NCBI GenBank assembly: GCA_052289195.1
Contig: DAWAJD010000006.1
Location: forward strand, 1 to 64,000
Direction: 5' to 3'
From: UBA4644 sp900555855
GTDB taxonomy: Bacteria; Bacillota; Clostridia; Oscillospirales; Butyricicoccaceae
Length of the DNA stretch: 64,000 bases
Shown here: one piece after another, positions 45,827 through 53,971 of the stretch
How positions within the stretch are numbered: position 1 is the stretch's first letter
Layout of the letters: each line of letters starts with the position of its first letter
Notes under the pieces: generated by a model
Seen by the model: only the letters and a program-made list of their open reading frames with translations
The model's database searches: none
What the model was told of the DNA's origin: nothing
Translations under genes and position numbers: made by a program

Positions 45827-48190
45827 ATGAAAAAACTGCTGGCATTGCTGCTGGTGGCCATGCTTTTGCTCTCCTCCTGCGGAACAAAGCCGGAAAAACC
45901 GCCCGCCCCGGACAAGCCTTCTGTCGAGGCTCCGGCAAATCCTACGCCGGAGGAGCCTGCGCTTCCGGAGGAGCCTGCATCTAACGAAGACGAGCTTGCC
46001 TTTCTGCGGGAAAACTTTCCCCGGCTGGACGGCTCCACCTCGCTGATCCCGCTGGAGGCCGGCATCCGCTCCGCCATCTTCGGCCTTTCCATGGAGGAAG
46101 CCCAGAAGGATGTGGTCCATTCCACCACCTGGGGCTCCTTTTCCAAGCTGCTGGAGGGGCAGGCGGACATGATCTTCTCCACGCCCATCTCGGAAGAGCA
46201 GGAGACCATGGCGCTGGAGGCCGGCGTGACGCTGGAGCAGACGCCCATCGTCCGGGAGGCCTTTGTGTTCGTGGTGAACGCAAAAAATCCCGTGGACACG
46301 CTGACGCAGCAGCAGATCCGGGACATTTATTCCGGAAGAATCACCAACTGGAAGGAGCTGGGCGGCGAAGACGAGCCCATCGTTGCCTTCCAGCGAAACA
46401 CGGATTCCGGCAGCCAGAACTATATGCTGGACTTTATGGGTGACACGCCGCTGATGGACGCGCCGGAGGAGCTGCGGCCCGCCAGCATGAGCGGGCTCAT
46501 GTCAGTGATCGCTCCAAACGATGGCTCTCTGGGCTCCATCGGCTATTCCGTCTATGCCTATGCCGCAGATATGTACGGTCTTGGCGACAGCATCAAGTTT
46601 ATCCGGCTGGACGGCGTCGCTCCAAGCAAGGCCACGATGATCTCGGCGGAATATCCGCTGACCAGCTTTAACTATGCCATCTACCGCGCCGACGCCCCGG
46701 AGGACGGCGCAGTCCGCCGGCTGGCAAGCTGGATCACCTCCTACGACGGTCAGCTGGCCATCGCCAAGGCAGGCTATGCCACGCTGGAGGAGATCGGCTT
46801 TGACTATCCCAGCCAGACGCTGGCGAAGTATTCCGCCGCCGGAACGGGCATGGAATATCCGGGCAGCATCCCCTCCTACGAATATATCATCCCCATGGAG
46901 GAGGAGCGCTTTGCCGGCTGGAGCGAGGATCAGCTGGGCTTCTGCTTCCGGTTTTCCGGCAGCGATTACGACCCCAGCTTTTTGACGGATCCGGCGCTCC
47001 GGCAGCAGGTCCGGGATTTTATCGAGGCCAGCGCGCCCATCGTCACCCAGGACTATGAAAGCATGCAGCGCATGATCCGGCAGGTCAACAGCAGCACCGA
47101 CAGCACCTGGCTCCGCTACGAAGAGGGGCTGGGCTATCTCTCCCAAGACACGCAGCTGGACAGCAAGCACTACGCCGTGGCCGCCACGGTGAAAAACGGC
47201 TATCTTTCCGTTGCCGTCACCATGGGCTATACCGATAACATCATGGACGGCTACCCCCGCTTTTACCGCACGGAGACCGCCGTCTGGGATCTGCTCTCCG
47301 GCCGGCGGCTGGCGCCGGAGGAGCTGTTTTATCAGGGCGTGGACATCGCGGCGGCGCTGAACGACTATCTTTCCCTGCGGGTCCAGCAGCGGGAGGATGA
47401 GTTTGCCGGTGATTACCGGATGAAGACCGCCTTTGCCGGGCTGACGGAGCAGGGCTGGCACCTGACGGCCGACGCCATCTATTTCGATCAGGACAACCCC
47501 TATTTCGCCTGCGGCTACCGGTTTTCCCTGCGGGATCTGCCGGAGGGGCTGATGGTCACGGAGCAGCCCAGAGATATGTCCTCCGCCCTGAACACCGCCT
47601 GCGCCAAGCAGTTCCGCCAGGTGCGGACCAGCCATGTGAATATGCAGGTGGAGGAACAGGGGCTCTGCTCCTATGCCCTGCTGAAGGAGGGCGCTTATCC
47701 CGGCTGGCAGGCCATCAACCGGACCATTCAGGATTATATGGAAACCTATTGCAGCAACGAAGCCATCTACGCCTATTATGCGGGGCTTGGCATTTCCGAT
47801 CCTTCCTTTGATCTGGGCTCGTTTGACTACGGCATGGCCGATCTGGGCGGAAAATATATTCTTCTGACCAGTTCGGTGCCCGGCGTCTGGGTCCAGAACC
47901 CGGCGGGCTACGGCGAGCTGGATCCCTCGCTGGACTATCCCCACTGGCGGCATTTTATCTTCGACGCGGAGACCGGGCAGGAGCTGCAGTGGACCGATCT
48001 GCTGCAGGAGGGCTGGCAGGACGCCGTCATCTACCGCAATGAAAACCGGTTCCTGCCGGACGAGCGCTATGTGCTCACCTACCTGTGGAACGATGCGGCC
48101 GCCGGCCCCACCTTCGTCTTTCAAAAGCCTCAGGACGAGAGCTACAGCAGCATCCGCCTATGCATCCCCTCGGAGCTTATCCGCTGGTAA
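45827..48190 (+). CDS. Large lipoprotein: phosphate-binding-like domain plus DUF3298-like region
   Basis: A 787-residue surface lipoprotein with lipobox LSSC (lipidated Cys18) and a Pro/Glu linker to about residue 55. Residues 60-310 resemble PstS-type binding proteins: LDGSTSLIPL, DIYSGRITNWKELGG and FQRNTDSGSQNYM. The second half (about 430-787) contains two segments of the form AVWDLLSGRRLAPEELF and DAETGQELQWTDLL, which remind me of DUF3298/RsiV-type extracellular domains. There are no pstCAB or phoU genes nearby, so transport is doubtful and sensing or wall binding is possible. It has its own promoter and terminator. The N-terminal assignment is fairly secure and the C-terminal one tentative. 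Confidence 0.78.
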   Translation: MKKLLALLLVAMLLLSSCGTKPEKPPAPDKPSVEAPANPTPEEPALPEEPASNEDELAFLRENFPRLDGSTSLIPLEAGIRSAIFGLSMEEAQKDVVHSTTWGSFSKLLEGQADMIFSTPISEEQETMALEAGVTLEQTPIVREAFVFVVNAKNPVDTLTQQQIRDIYSGRITNWKELGGEDEPIVAFQRNTDSGSQNYMLDFMGDTPLMDAPEELRPASMSGLMSVIAPNDGSLGSIGYSVYAYAADMYGLGDSIKFIRLDGVAPSKATMISAEYPLTSFNYAIYRADAPEDGAVRRLASWITSYDGQLAIAKAGYATLEEIGFDYPSQTLAKYSAAGTGMEYPGSIPSYEYIIPMEEERFAGWSEDQLGFCFRFSGSDYDPSFLTDPALRQQVRDFIEASAPIVTQDYESMQRMIRQVNSSTDSTWLRYEEGLGYLSQDTQLDSKHYAVAATVKNGYLSVAVTMGYTDNIMDGYPRFYRTETAVWDLLSGRRLAPEELFYQGVDIAAALNDYLSLRVQQREDEFAGDYRMKTAFAGLTEQGWHLTADAIYFDQDNPYFACGYRFSLRDLPEGLMVTEQPRDMSSALNTACAKQFRQVRTSHVNMQVEEQGLCSYALLKEGAYPGWQAINRTIQDYMETYCSNEAIYAYYAGLGISDPSFDLGSFDYGMADLGGKYILLTSSVPGVWVQNPAGYGELDPSLDYPHWRHFIFDAETGQELQWTDLLQEGWQDAVIYRNENRFLPDERYVLTYLWNDAAAGPTFVFQKPQDESYSSIRLCIPSELIRW

Positions 48191-48209
48191 GCCCTACCCA
48201 TAGCAAAAC

Positions 48210-48250
48210 GGCACCCTGACGAGCCTTTTCGTCAGGGTGCCTTATGTTTT
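48210..48250. terminator. Terminator after the lipoprotein gene
   Basis: GGCACCCTGACG pairs with CGTCAGGGTGCC, followed by TTATGTTTTTT on the plus strand. AAAAC on the left may also serve the converging Asp23 gene. Confidence 0.82.
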
Positions 48251-48264
48251 TTATCGTTTCCGGA

Positions 48265-48603
48265 TCATTTCAGCGCCAGGCCCGCCACGAACACATTGAC
48301 TGCGGCCACCTCGATGCCCGCCGCCGCGTCCACGGCCAGCTTTACCGCCCGCTGGACGGCCTTTGCCGTCTGGGAAAACACCGTCCCCTGCTGCACCAGG
48401 ATATGCACCTCGATGGTGCAGACGCCGATCTCGCTGAGCTCCACCCGAACGCCCTTCACCGCGGCCTGGGGAACATTGGCCAGCCCAGCCACGCCGGAGA
48501 CGGCCAGCGCCGCTTCCGCGGCGATCTCGCCCAGGGCGGCAAAGGAGATCAGGATGCGGCCATCCTCCTCCTGCAGATCCAGATATGCCTTTTCTTCGGC
48601 CAT
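48265..48603 (-). CDS. Asp23/Gls24 family protein (YqhY-like)
   Basis: This 112-residue protein has the Asp23 core with ISFAALGEIAAEAALAVSGVAGL near the N-terminus and the repeating VQRAVKLAVDAAAGIEVAAVNVFVAGL at the C-terminus. YqhY in Bacillus is linked to control of acetyl-CoA carboxylase. It follows spoIIIAH by 68 bases on the same strand, an arrangement also found in other Firmicutes. It may be expressed both vegetatively and by read-through from the sporulation operon; no separate promoter was clear. Confidence 0.88.
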   Translation of the reverse strand: MAEEKAYLDLQEEDGRILISFAALGEIAAEAALAVSGVAGLANVPQAAVKGVRVELSEIGVCTIEVHILVQQGTVFSQTAKAVQRAVKLAVDAAAGIEVAAVNVFVAGLALK

Positions 48604-48671
48604 CGTCCTTCAGCTCCTCTTTTGGTAGGATGGCTCTATTTTAGCGGATCTTTGCCCATTTTGCAAGAGCT

Positions 48672-49229
48672 TTATTCCGCTTCGATGATGCGGATGGCCT
48701 CCGCCGCCACATTGGCTTCGCTGATGACGATATCCCGGATGCGGGCCACATCCGTATCCTGCAGGCCGGTCTCCGTTTTTGCCACGATGACATTGACGCT
48801 GCTGTCGTTGACAAAGGCCACGCAGTCCTGATAGCCCTTGGCGATGACCAGGCTCTCGATCCGGGCCTCCACCATGGCGTTGCCCGCCATCAGCTGGATA
48901 CTGGTGCTGGCGGCCGTCCGCGCTTCCTCTGCCGCGCCCTCATTTTCCGCCGTCTGCGTCAGGATCCCAACGGCTTCGTCTCTGGCCTGCTGGCGGGAGA
49001 GCCTGGCCTGAGCAAAATAAGCGCTGCCCTGTCCCGCCGTCTGCTCTGCCTGCTCCAACGGATCTGCCCCGGCGACGCCGTCTACCAGGACGGATTCGCC
49101 CAGCACCTTGCCGTCGGCCTGCTGCTGCCCCTCCTCCAGCGGATCGCCCTTGCTGTAATACCAGTTGAGATAGACCGCCACGCACAGCATCAGCGCCACG
49201 ACAGAATAGATCGCTCCTCGTTTTTTCAT
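48672..49229 (-). CDS. spoIIIAH: Stage III sporulation protein AH
   Basis: A 185-residue mother-cell membrane protein that forms a ring and binds forespore SpoIIQ across the intermembrane space. One N-terminal membrane helix is followed by a linker and a YscJ/FliF-like domain at about 85-185, ending in RIRDIVISEANVAAEAIRIIE. Twelve bases separate it from spoIIIAG. It is the last gene of spoIIIA. Confidence 0.94.
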   Translation of the reverse strand: MKKRGAIYSVVALMLCVAVYLNWYYSKGDPLEEGQQQADGKVLGESVLVDGVAGADPLEQAEQTAGQGSAYFAQARLSRQQARDEAVGILTQTAENEGAAEEARTAASTSIQLMAGNAMVEARIESLVIAKGYQDCVAFVNDSSVNVIVAKTETGLQDTDVARIRDIVISEANVAAEAIRIIEAE

Positions 49230-49241
49230 GGGTATTGCCTC

Positions 49242-49778
49242 CTATTGTTTCATTTTTGAGATCACGATATGGTCGCTGGGGATCCCTGTCAACGACTGCA
49301 CGATCCTCGTCACGGCCAGCTGCACCGTGGGGCTCCCGCCCCCCTCGCACACCACTGCCGCCCCCAGATAGACCGGGCTTTCCTGCCGGCGGGTCACCGG
49401 CGTCTGGCTGCCGCCGGCATTGACGGTGACCAGCTGGCTCTGGCGGGAAAGCGTCTCTGCTGCGCCCTCGCCGCTGCGGGATTCGGTTTTGTCGTAGGCA
49501 TAGATGCTCTCGCTGCCGCTTTTGACCGTCAGCAGCACCTGCGCCCTGCCTACGCCGTCCATCTGCTCCAGAATGCTCCGGAGCCGCGTCTCCAGCCGGG
49601 CGACGCTCTCCTCCGCGGTCTCCTCCTCCGCCGAGAGGGAGGGCGCCGCCGCGCTTTTTTCGCCGCTGGGCCAGAGCATCAGCGCCAGCCCCAGCGCACA
49701 CACCAGAAGAACATATTTATACTTATGGAACAGGGCCTTCCAATATGCCGGGGCCTGTAATTTCTCAAATGCTTTCAT
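49242..49778 (-). CDS. spoIIIAG: Stage III sporulation protein AG
   Basis: A 178-residue membrane protein of the SpoIIIA-SpoIIQ channel with one N-terminal helix (about 21-38). Its ring-building domain contains RLRSILEQMDGVGRAQVLLTV and ends GIPSDHIVISKMKQ. AG proteins form a large ring resembling secretion-system parts. The start overlaps spoIIIAF by four bases. Confidence 0.94.
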   Translation of the reverse strand: MKAFEKLQAPAYWKALFHKYKYVLLVCALGLALMLWPSGEKSAAAPSLSAEEETAEESVARLETRLRSILEQMDGVGRAQVLLTVKSGSESIYAYDKTESRSGEGAAETLSRQSQLVTVNAGGSQTPVTRRQESPVYLGAAVVCEGGGSPTVQLAVTRIVQSLTGIPSDHIVISKMKQ

Positions 49779-50257
49779 AGCTTTCCCTCCCGGATCACGA
49801 TCTGCTCTCTTGTTATGCCCAGCTGCAGCGGAAGCTCCTCCATCAGCTGCTGCAGGCCCGCCGGGGCAAGCTCCGGCAGCAGCAGCTCCACCTGCGTCAC
49901 CGTCACCTGTCCTTCCTGCAGCGCGCAGGTCACATGGGCCTCGCAGGAGATGCCGCGGGCCGCCGCCATGCGGACCACCTCCTGGGCCAGCCCCTGCTGC
50001 GTCTGGTGCAGAAGCTCCGTCATCGTCTCCTGCCGGGCCTGCTCCACCGTCTGGTCCAGCTCCGCCTCATAGGCGGAAAAGGGCAGCTCCGGGAGCGTCT
50101 GTCCCTGCAGGGTGGTCAGCACAAGGATCAGCATCACGCAGGCGCAGCAAAAGCGCAGGATCTCCTTTCTGGCTCCGCTGCCGCCCAGCGACAGCAGCGC
50201 GCCGCAGAGCGCGCCCGCCGCCGTCAGCCGCAGCAGGACATGGACCAGCGTCTTCAT
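49775..50257 (-). CDS. spoIIIAF: Stage III sporulation protein AF
   Basis: A 160-residue protein with two N-terminal membrane segments (about 5-30 and 33-52) and a small soluble domain resembling the ring-building fold. The start at ATG 50257 overlaps the spoIIIAE stop (ATGA). Much longer starts in this frame would cross spoIIIAE and the N gap and are rejected. Position between AE and AG confirms identity. Confidence 0.92.
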   Translation of the reverse strand: MKTLVHVLLRLTAAGALCGALLSLGGSGARKEILRFCCACVMLILVLTTLQGQTLPELPFSAYEAELDQTVEQARQETMTELLHQTQQGLAQEVVRMAAARGISCEAHVTCALQEGQVTVTQVELLLPELAPAGLQQLMEELPLQLGITREQIVIREGKL

Positions 50258-51333
50258 GTCCGGATCACCGTCAGGCTCACCACGATGGTAATGAACTGCA
50301 GCGCACAGCAGGCGCCCAAAATGCCCAAAAGCATCCCGTAAGCGCCGGAGACTGCCTCCAGCATGGTCTTCACGCCCCCTTCCGCATAGGATCCGGCCAG
50401 CAGCGCCAGCAGGCGAAACACCAGCAGGTGGCAGAGTGCCTGCAGAAACGGCGTCAGGCAGAGGGNNNNNNNNNNCGCCCCCGCAAAGCCAAAGAATCCG
50501 ACGCCCGCCCGCAGGGCGGCGGCTCCCGCCAGAATGGTCTCCGAAGCGCTGGCGATCACATTGCCCACCAGCGGGACTGCGCCGGTCAGCGTCTGCGCCG
50601 TGCGCACGGCGGCAGAATCTGCCGCGCCGGTCACCAGACCGGTCAGGGATAGATAAGCGAAATAAGCCGCCAGAAAGATCCGGATCAGCTTCTGCAGCCC
50701 CCAGCGCACCAGCCCCGCAGCCTTTTGCAGCAGCCCGTTTTCCGCGATGCTTCCCCCATAGGTCAGCAGGAGGAAAAGCGTGGTCATAGGCAGAAAAAGC
50801 TTTTGCGAGAGCCAGAACAGCCCATCGGAAAAGAGCATGGCCGCTCCGGCGGAGGCTGCGGCGGAGGCCGGCTTGCCCGCCGCTACGGAAACGCCGGTAA
50901 ACACTGTGATCAGAAGCTTTGTAAAGCGATCCAGCTGTTCGATCACCACCCGGCACTGGGCCGCCATGGAGCGCTGTTCGCCAAAGGCCAGCAGCAGGAT
51001 CGCCGTAGCTCCCGCCAGCTGGGGCAGGCGGTTTGGCAGCGTAAGCCCGGAGGCCTTGGAAAAGCTCTCCAGCAGCGACAGCAGCAGACAAACCGCTGCC
51101 ATCAAGAACGCCGGACGGACCGCCCGCTGCAGCCCCTCCCGCAGCAGCTGCAGGCCCTTTTGCCAAAGGGATCCGGCCGTCTTTCGCGGGTCGGCGCCGG
51201 TGATCGGCGTATCCTCCAACAGCTCCTGCGCCTCCTGGGGCAGTGCCTGCCGCAGAGAGCTGCCGTCCTCTGCCGCGCTGGCAGGAACGGCCATCCCCGC
51301 CAAAAGCAGAAGCAGCAGCAGCGCTGCCCTCAG
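50254..51333 (-). CDS. spoIIIAE: Stage III sporulation protein AE (start uncertain, contains a gap)
   Basis: A polytopic membrane protein of about 359 residues, the main membrane component of the SpoIIIA complex. A signal-like Leu-rich segment is followed by ASAAEDGS and about seven to eight hydrophobic helices. The start is not an obvious ATG. A CTG at 51333 overlaps the spoIIIAD stop (CTGA) and would give a full signal sequence. A GTG about 45 bases upstream and an ATG at 51294 are alternatives, the latter losing the signal. Ten N at 50466-50475 interrupt the gene between GFFGFAGA and LCLTPFLQ, but here the frame is the same on both sides. Confidence 0.85.
   Translation of the reverse strand: MRAALLLLLLLAGMAVPASAAEDGSSLRQALPQEAQELLEDTPITGADPRKTAGSLWQKGLQLLREGLQRAVRPAFLMAAVCLLLSLLESFSKASGLTLPNRLPQLAGATAILLLAFGEQRSMAAQCRVVIEQLDRFTKLLITVFTGVSVAAGKPASAAASAGAAMLFSDGLFWLSQKLFLPMTTLFLLLTYGGSIAENGLLQKAAGLVRWGLQKLIRIFLAAYFAYLSLTGLVTGAADSAAVRTAQTLTGAVPLVGNVIASASETILAGAAALRAGVGFFGFAGAXXXXLCLTPFLQALCHLLVFRLLALLAGSYAEGGVKTMLEAVSGAYGMLLGILGACCALQFITIVVSLTVIRT
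50466..50475. other. Assembly gap (10 N) inside spoIIIAE
   Basis: Reading frame is preserved across the ten N, so the true missing length is ten bases or differs from ten by a multiple of three. Confidence 0.9.
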
Positions 51334-51725
51334 GCGCCCAGCGCCCCGATGAGCGAAAGCGCCTTTTCCGCCAGCGGAAACGCACACACCAGCGCCGCGG
51401 CCGCGCCCCCAAGCTCCACGCCGGCAGCAATGGCCTTTTCTCCCGCATCCCGGCACAGCTCTGCGGAAAGCCGCGTCATGGCTGTAATGCCAAGAACCTT
51501 TACAAGTGGAAGAAACAGACTGATCTCCACGCCGGACCGGGTCAAAAGCGCCTGCCATTTCTGCCACAGGGCCGACAGCGGAGCCAGCATCACGCCAACC
51601 ATCACGGCACACACCGCCAGGCTGCAAAGAGGCGTCAGTGCGCCTGCCCTCCCTCGCAGCAGCTGCAGCAGACAAACGGCGATCAATGCCGCCAAAAGCA
51701 GCTTTCCAAGCCATAGGACCGTCAT
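51330..51725 (-). CDS. spoIIIAD: Stage III sporulation protein AD
   Basis: A 131-residue membrane protein with about four hydrophobic segments, homologous to AC. LVKVLGITAMTRLSAELCRDAGE at about 74-96 is diagnostic. It overlaps spoIIIAC by four bases and possibly spoIIIAE by the same amount. Confidence 0.93.
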   Translation of the reverse strand: MTVLWLGKLLLAALIAVCLLQLLRGRAGALTPLCSLAVCAVMVGVMLAPLSALWQKWQALLTRSGVEISLFLPLVKVLGITAMTRLSAELCRDAGEKAIAAGVELGGAAAALVCAFPLAEKALSLIGALGA

Positions 51726-51916
51726 AGCCCAAAGGTCTGTTTGATCAGCCGGAACATATCGCTGATCTCGCCGATGAGGATCATCATTACCACGATAAGC
51801 CCGGCAAGCGTCGTCATCATGGCCTGCTCCTCCCGGCCGGAGCGCACCAGCAGCTGATTGAGCACCGCCACCAGGATCCCGATGGCCGCAACCTTAAAAA
51901 TCAGATCAACATCCAT
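51722..51916 (-). CDS. spoIIIAC: Stage III sporulation protein AC
   Basis: A 64-residue protein with two membrane helices. MDVDLIFKVAAIGILVAVL, GREEQAMM and EISDMFRLIK match the family closely. It lies 12 bases after spoIIIAB. Confidence 0.94.
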   Translation of the reverse strand: MDVDLIFKVAAIGILVAVLNQLLVRSGREEQAMMTTLAGLIVVMMILIGEISDMFRLIKQTFGL

Positions 51917-51928
51917 GTTTTTCCCTCG

Positions 51929-52435
51929 TCACCAAAGCATCAGCGCCAGCACCGCCCCGGCAGAAAAGCTCAGCGCCCGGTAGAGCCTGCCCTTTTCCGT
52001 CAGCGTGGTCCAAAGCTGTTTTTCCTGTTCCTCCAGCCGGGCGCAGGTCTGAAGACAGCGCTCGGCCTGCGTCCCGGCGTCATATTTTCCCAGCGCCCGG
52101 GAAAGCTCCCCCAGAGCGGCGGCAGCCTCCGGCAGGGCCTCCCCGGTTTTCAGCGTTTCCAGCAGGGGCTCCATGGCCCGGTCTGCCGGGACGCCCCGGG
52201 CCAGCGCCTTGCCGCAGTCCCGGACGGGCTCCCACAGAAGGCCCTGCCGGTCTGCCTGCCGGGCGAAAAGCTCCGGAAGCGGCGTCCCCCGCTGAAGCAG
52301 CTCTGCCTGCAGCGTCTCCACGAAGTCCCGCAGCTCCCGCAGCACTGCCCGCTTCCGCCGCAGCAGCCCGGTGAGCGCCTGTCCGGCCAGCAGCGCGCCC
52401 AAAAGCAGCAGCGCCGCCCCCAGCAGCCGGATCAC
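51929..52435 (-). CDS. spoIIIAB: Stage III sporulation protein AB
   Basis: A 168-residue protein resembling type II secretion GspF: an N-terminal membrane helix (GAALLLLGALLAGQAL), a helical soluble domain and a C-terminal helix. It starts with GTG 52435, which overlaps the spoIIIAA stop (GTGA). Length agrees with the family (about 170). Confidence 0.92.
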   Translation of the reverse strand: MIRLLGAALLLLGALLAGQALTGLLRRKRAVLRELRDFVETLQAELLQRGTPLPELFARQADRQGLLWEPVRDCGKALARGVPADRAMEPLLETLKTGEALPEAAAALGELSRALGKYDAGTQAERCLQTCARLEEQEKQLWTTLTEKGRLYRALSFSAGAVLALMLW

Positions 52436-53331
52436 AGCACCTGCGGCATGGGCTGCAGCGTATAGCTCCGGCAGCCCTCCTGCGTCTGGATCAAAATCAC
52501 CTGCCGAAAGGCGCCCGCCGCCAGCAGGCCCTGATAGGCGGGCCGCCGGGTAAGGTCCGCCAGCGTGCTGCCGTGGGCCGTTGCCAGCAGCTGGCAGCCG
52601 CAGCCCAGACAGGAAAGCAGGCTCCGGCAGTCCTCCTCCTCGGTGATCTCGTCCACCGCCAGGATCTGGGGCGACATGGAGCGCAGCAGCATGGGGATGG
52701 TCTCCCGCTTTTTGCCGCCGGACATGATGTCGCACTGTCCGATATGGAACCGGGGCGCGCCGCCGGAGCAGGCGGCGATCTCATAACGCTCATCTGCCAC
52801 GGCCACCCGGAAGCGTTCGGAGAGCCGGCGGCACAGCTCCCGCAGCAGCGTTGTTTTCCCTGCGCCCGGCGGGGCCAGGATCAGCGTGCTCTGAAAGCCG
52901 CCGGGGCCGGCGATGGGCAGCTCGCTGCCCGCTTCCTCCAGCTGCCGCGCCACGCGGATATTCACTGAGGAAAGCCCCCGAAGCGCCCGCCCTCTCCCTT
53001 CCGGCGCCTGGGCGCAGAGGCCGATCCGGTGGCCGTATTTGGTGGTCAGAAAGCCCTGGCGCAGCTGCTCCAGATAGGTATGTACCGAGCTTTCCGTGGC
53101 CCGGGCCAGAAGCTCGTCCAGCTCCGCCTTTACGGGAAGCACCGGCTCCTTCCCCAGCCGCACCGTTTTTCCCGCCACCGTCGCTGCCAGCGGGCGATCC
53201 AGCCGCACCCGCAGCTCCTCGCACTGAGCCCGCTGCTCCTCCGAAAGGCTATAAGCCGCCCGCCAGAGCCGTTCCGGCAGCAGCGCCGCCGCCGTGTGAA
53301 AGCTTTTCATCAGATCCATGTTTTCCTGCAT
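52432..53331 (-). CDS. spoIIIAA: Stage III sporulation protein AA (ATPase)
   Basis: A 299-residue cytoplasmic ATPase similar to secretion-system ATPases, thought to energise the mother cell-forespore channel. Walker A is APPGAGKTTLL near residue 160; Walker B is QILAVDEI. RVARQLEEAG and RGLSSVNIRVA precede it. ATG 53331 is chosen because GGGAG lies about eight bases upstream; the frame is open 72 bases further. It is the first gene of spoIIIAA-AH. Confidence 0.94.
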   Translation of the reverse strand: MQENMDLMKSFHTAAALLPERLWRAAYSLSEEQRAQCEELRVRLDRPLAATVAGKTVRLGKEPVLPVKAELDELLARATESSVHTYLEQLRQGFLTTKYGHRIGLCAQAPEGRGRALRGLSSVNIRVARQLEEAGSELPIAGPGGFQSTLILAPPGAGKTTLLRELCRRLSERFRVAVADERYEIAACSGGAPRFHIGQCDIMSGGKKRETIPMLLRSMSPQILAVDEITEEEDCRSLLSCLGCGCQLLATAHGSTLADLTRRPAYQGLLAAGAFRQVILIQTQEGCRSYTLQPMPQVL

Positions 53332-53352
53332 GTTCTCATCTCCCTTGCTCCA

Positions 53353-53360
53353 AGGGTATG
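53353..53360 (-). promoter_or_regulatory. Possible sigma-E -10 element of the spoIIIA operon
   Basis: CATACCCT on the minus strand, close to the sigma-E -10 consensus CATACANT and 22 bases before the start codon. I do not see a convincing -35 element. Confidence 0.3.
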
Positions 53361-53430
53361 TCCGGCCTGTCCGATTCAGAACCGGGACCGGCGGATTTTT
53401 CAAAGCGGCCCATCTTTTGCAAAAAGGGGC

Positions 53431-53458
53431 TTGACAAAGCGGTGATCCCGGCTATAAT
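53431..53458 (+). promoter_or_regulatory. Consensus sigma-A promoter of the MarR-ABC operon
   Basis: Perfect TTGACA at 53431-53436, 16-base spacer, perfect TATAAT at 53453-53458. Confidence 0.88.
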
Positions 53459-53467
53459 GATTGCAGG

Positions 53468-53489
53468 TACAACGATGTATCTACAACGA
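53468..53489 (+). promoter_or_regulatory. Candidate MarR operator at the transcription start
   Basis: TACAACGA occurs twice (53468-53475 and 53482-53489), 14 bases apart, and TACA-ACGA-TGTA at 53468-53479 is a short palindrome. Position just after the -10 box suits autorepression. Confidence 0.45.
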
Positions 53490-53508
53490 AATCATTTCGG
53501 AGGGACCT

Positions 53509-53967
53509 ATGGACATTACCGAACGGAAGATCACGAAAATCGCCCGGGAAGCAGAAAAGCTCGTCTTATTCTCCCTGCGGGAGGAGGGCGTGGGCACGGC
53601 GGAGATCGATCTGATCCATGCGCTGCGCCACAATCCCGGCTGCACCCAGGCAAGGCTGGCGGAGCTTCTGCACGCGGACAAGGCGGCCATCGCCCGAAGG
53701 ACAAAAAACCTTGAGACAAAGGGCTTTCTGGTGCGCCGGGACGCGCCCAACGACCGGCGCAGCCAGCTGCTTTATCCCACGGAACAGGCAGAGACCCTGA
53801 AGGCCTCCAAGGCGGAGATCGAGACGGCCTTTTACGAATACCTGCTCTCCCTCCTGCCGGAGGAGGAGGCCAAAGGCTTTGCGGCGACGCTGGACAGGCT
53901 CTACGCCGCCTCCAAGGCGGAAAGCCGCGCAGGCTTTCCTCACTTTATCAAACCGCAAGGGAAGTGA
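53509..53967 (+). CDS. MarR-family transcriptional regulator
   Basis: A 152-residue winged-helix regulator. The DNA-binding part runs from about 38 to 95 (TQARLAELLHADKAAIARRTKNLETKGFLVRR) and the wing contains DAPNDRRSQ, a strong MarR hallmark. ATG 53509 follows GGAGGG; the frame is open 48 bases further up but that covers the putative operator. It is followed five bases later by two ABC exporter genes, the typical layout for a drug-responsive exporter controlled by its own repressor. Confidence 0.92.
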   Translation: MDITERKITKIAREAEKLVLFSLREEGVGTAEIDLIHALRHNPGCTQARLAELLHADKAAIARRTKNLETKGFLVRRDAPNDRRSQLLYPTEQAETLKASKAEIETAFYEYLLSLLPEEEAKGFAATLDRLYAASKAESRAGFPHFIKPQGK

Positions 53968-53971
53968 ACGC

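Noticed and set aside
50258..51448. A very long form of spoIIIAF reading back through spoIIIAE
   Set aside because: The extra part is the shadow of spoIIIAE and passes through ten N. The family length is met by starting at 50257.
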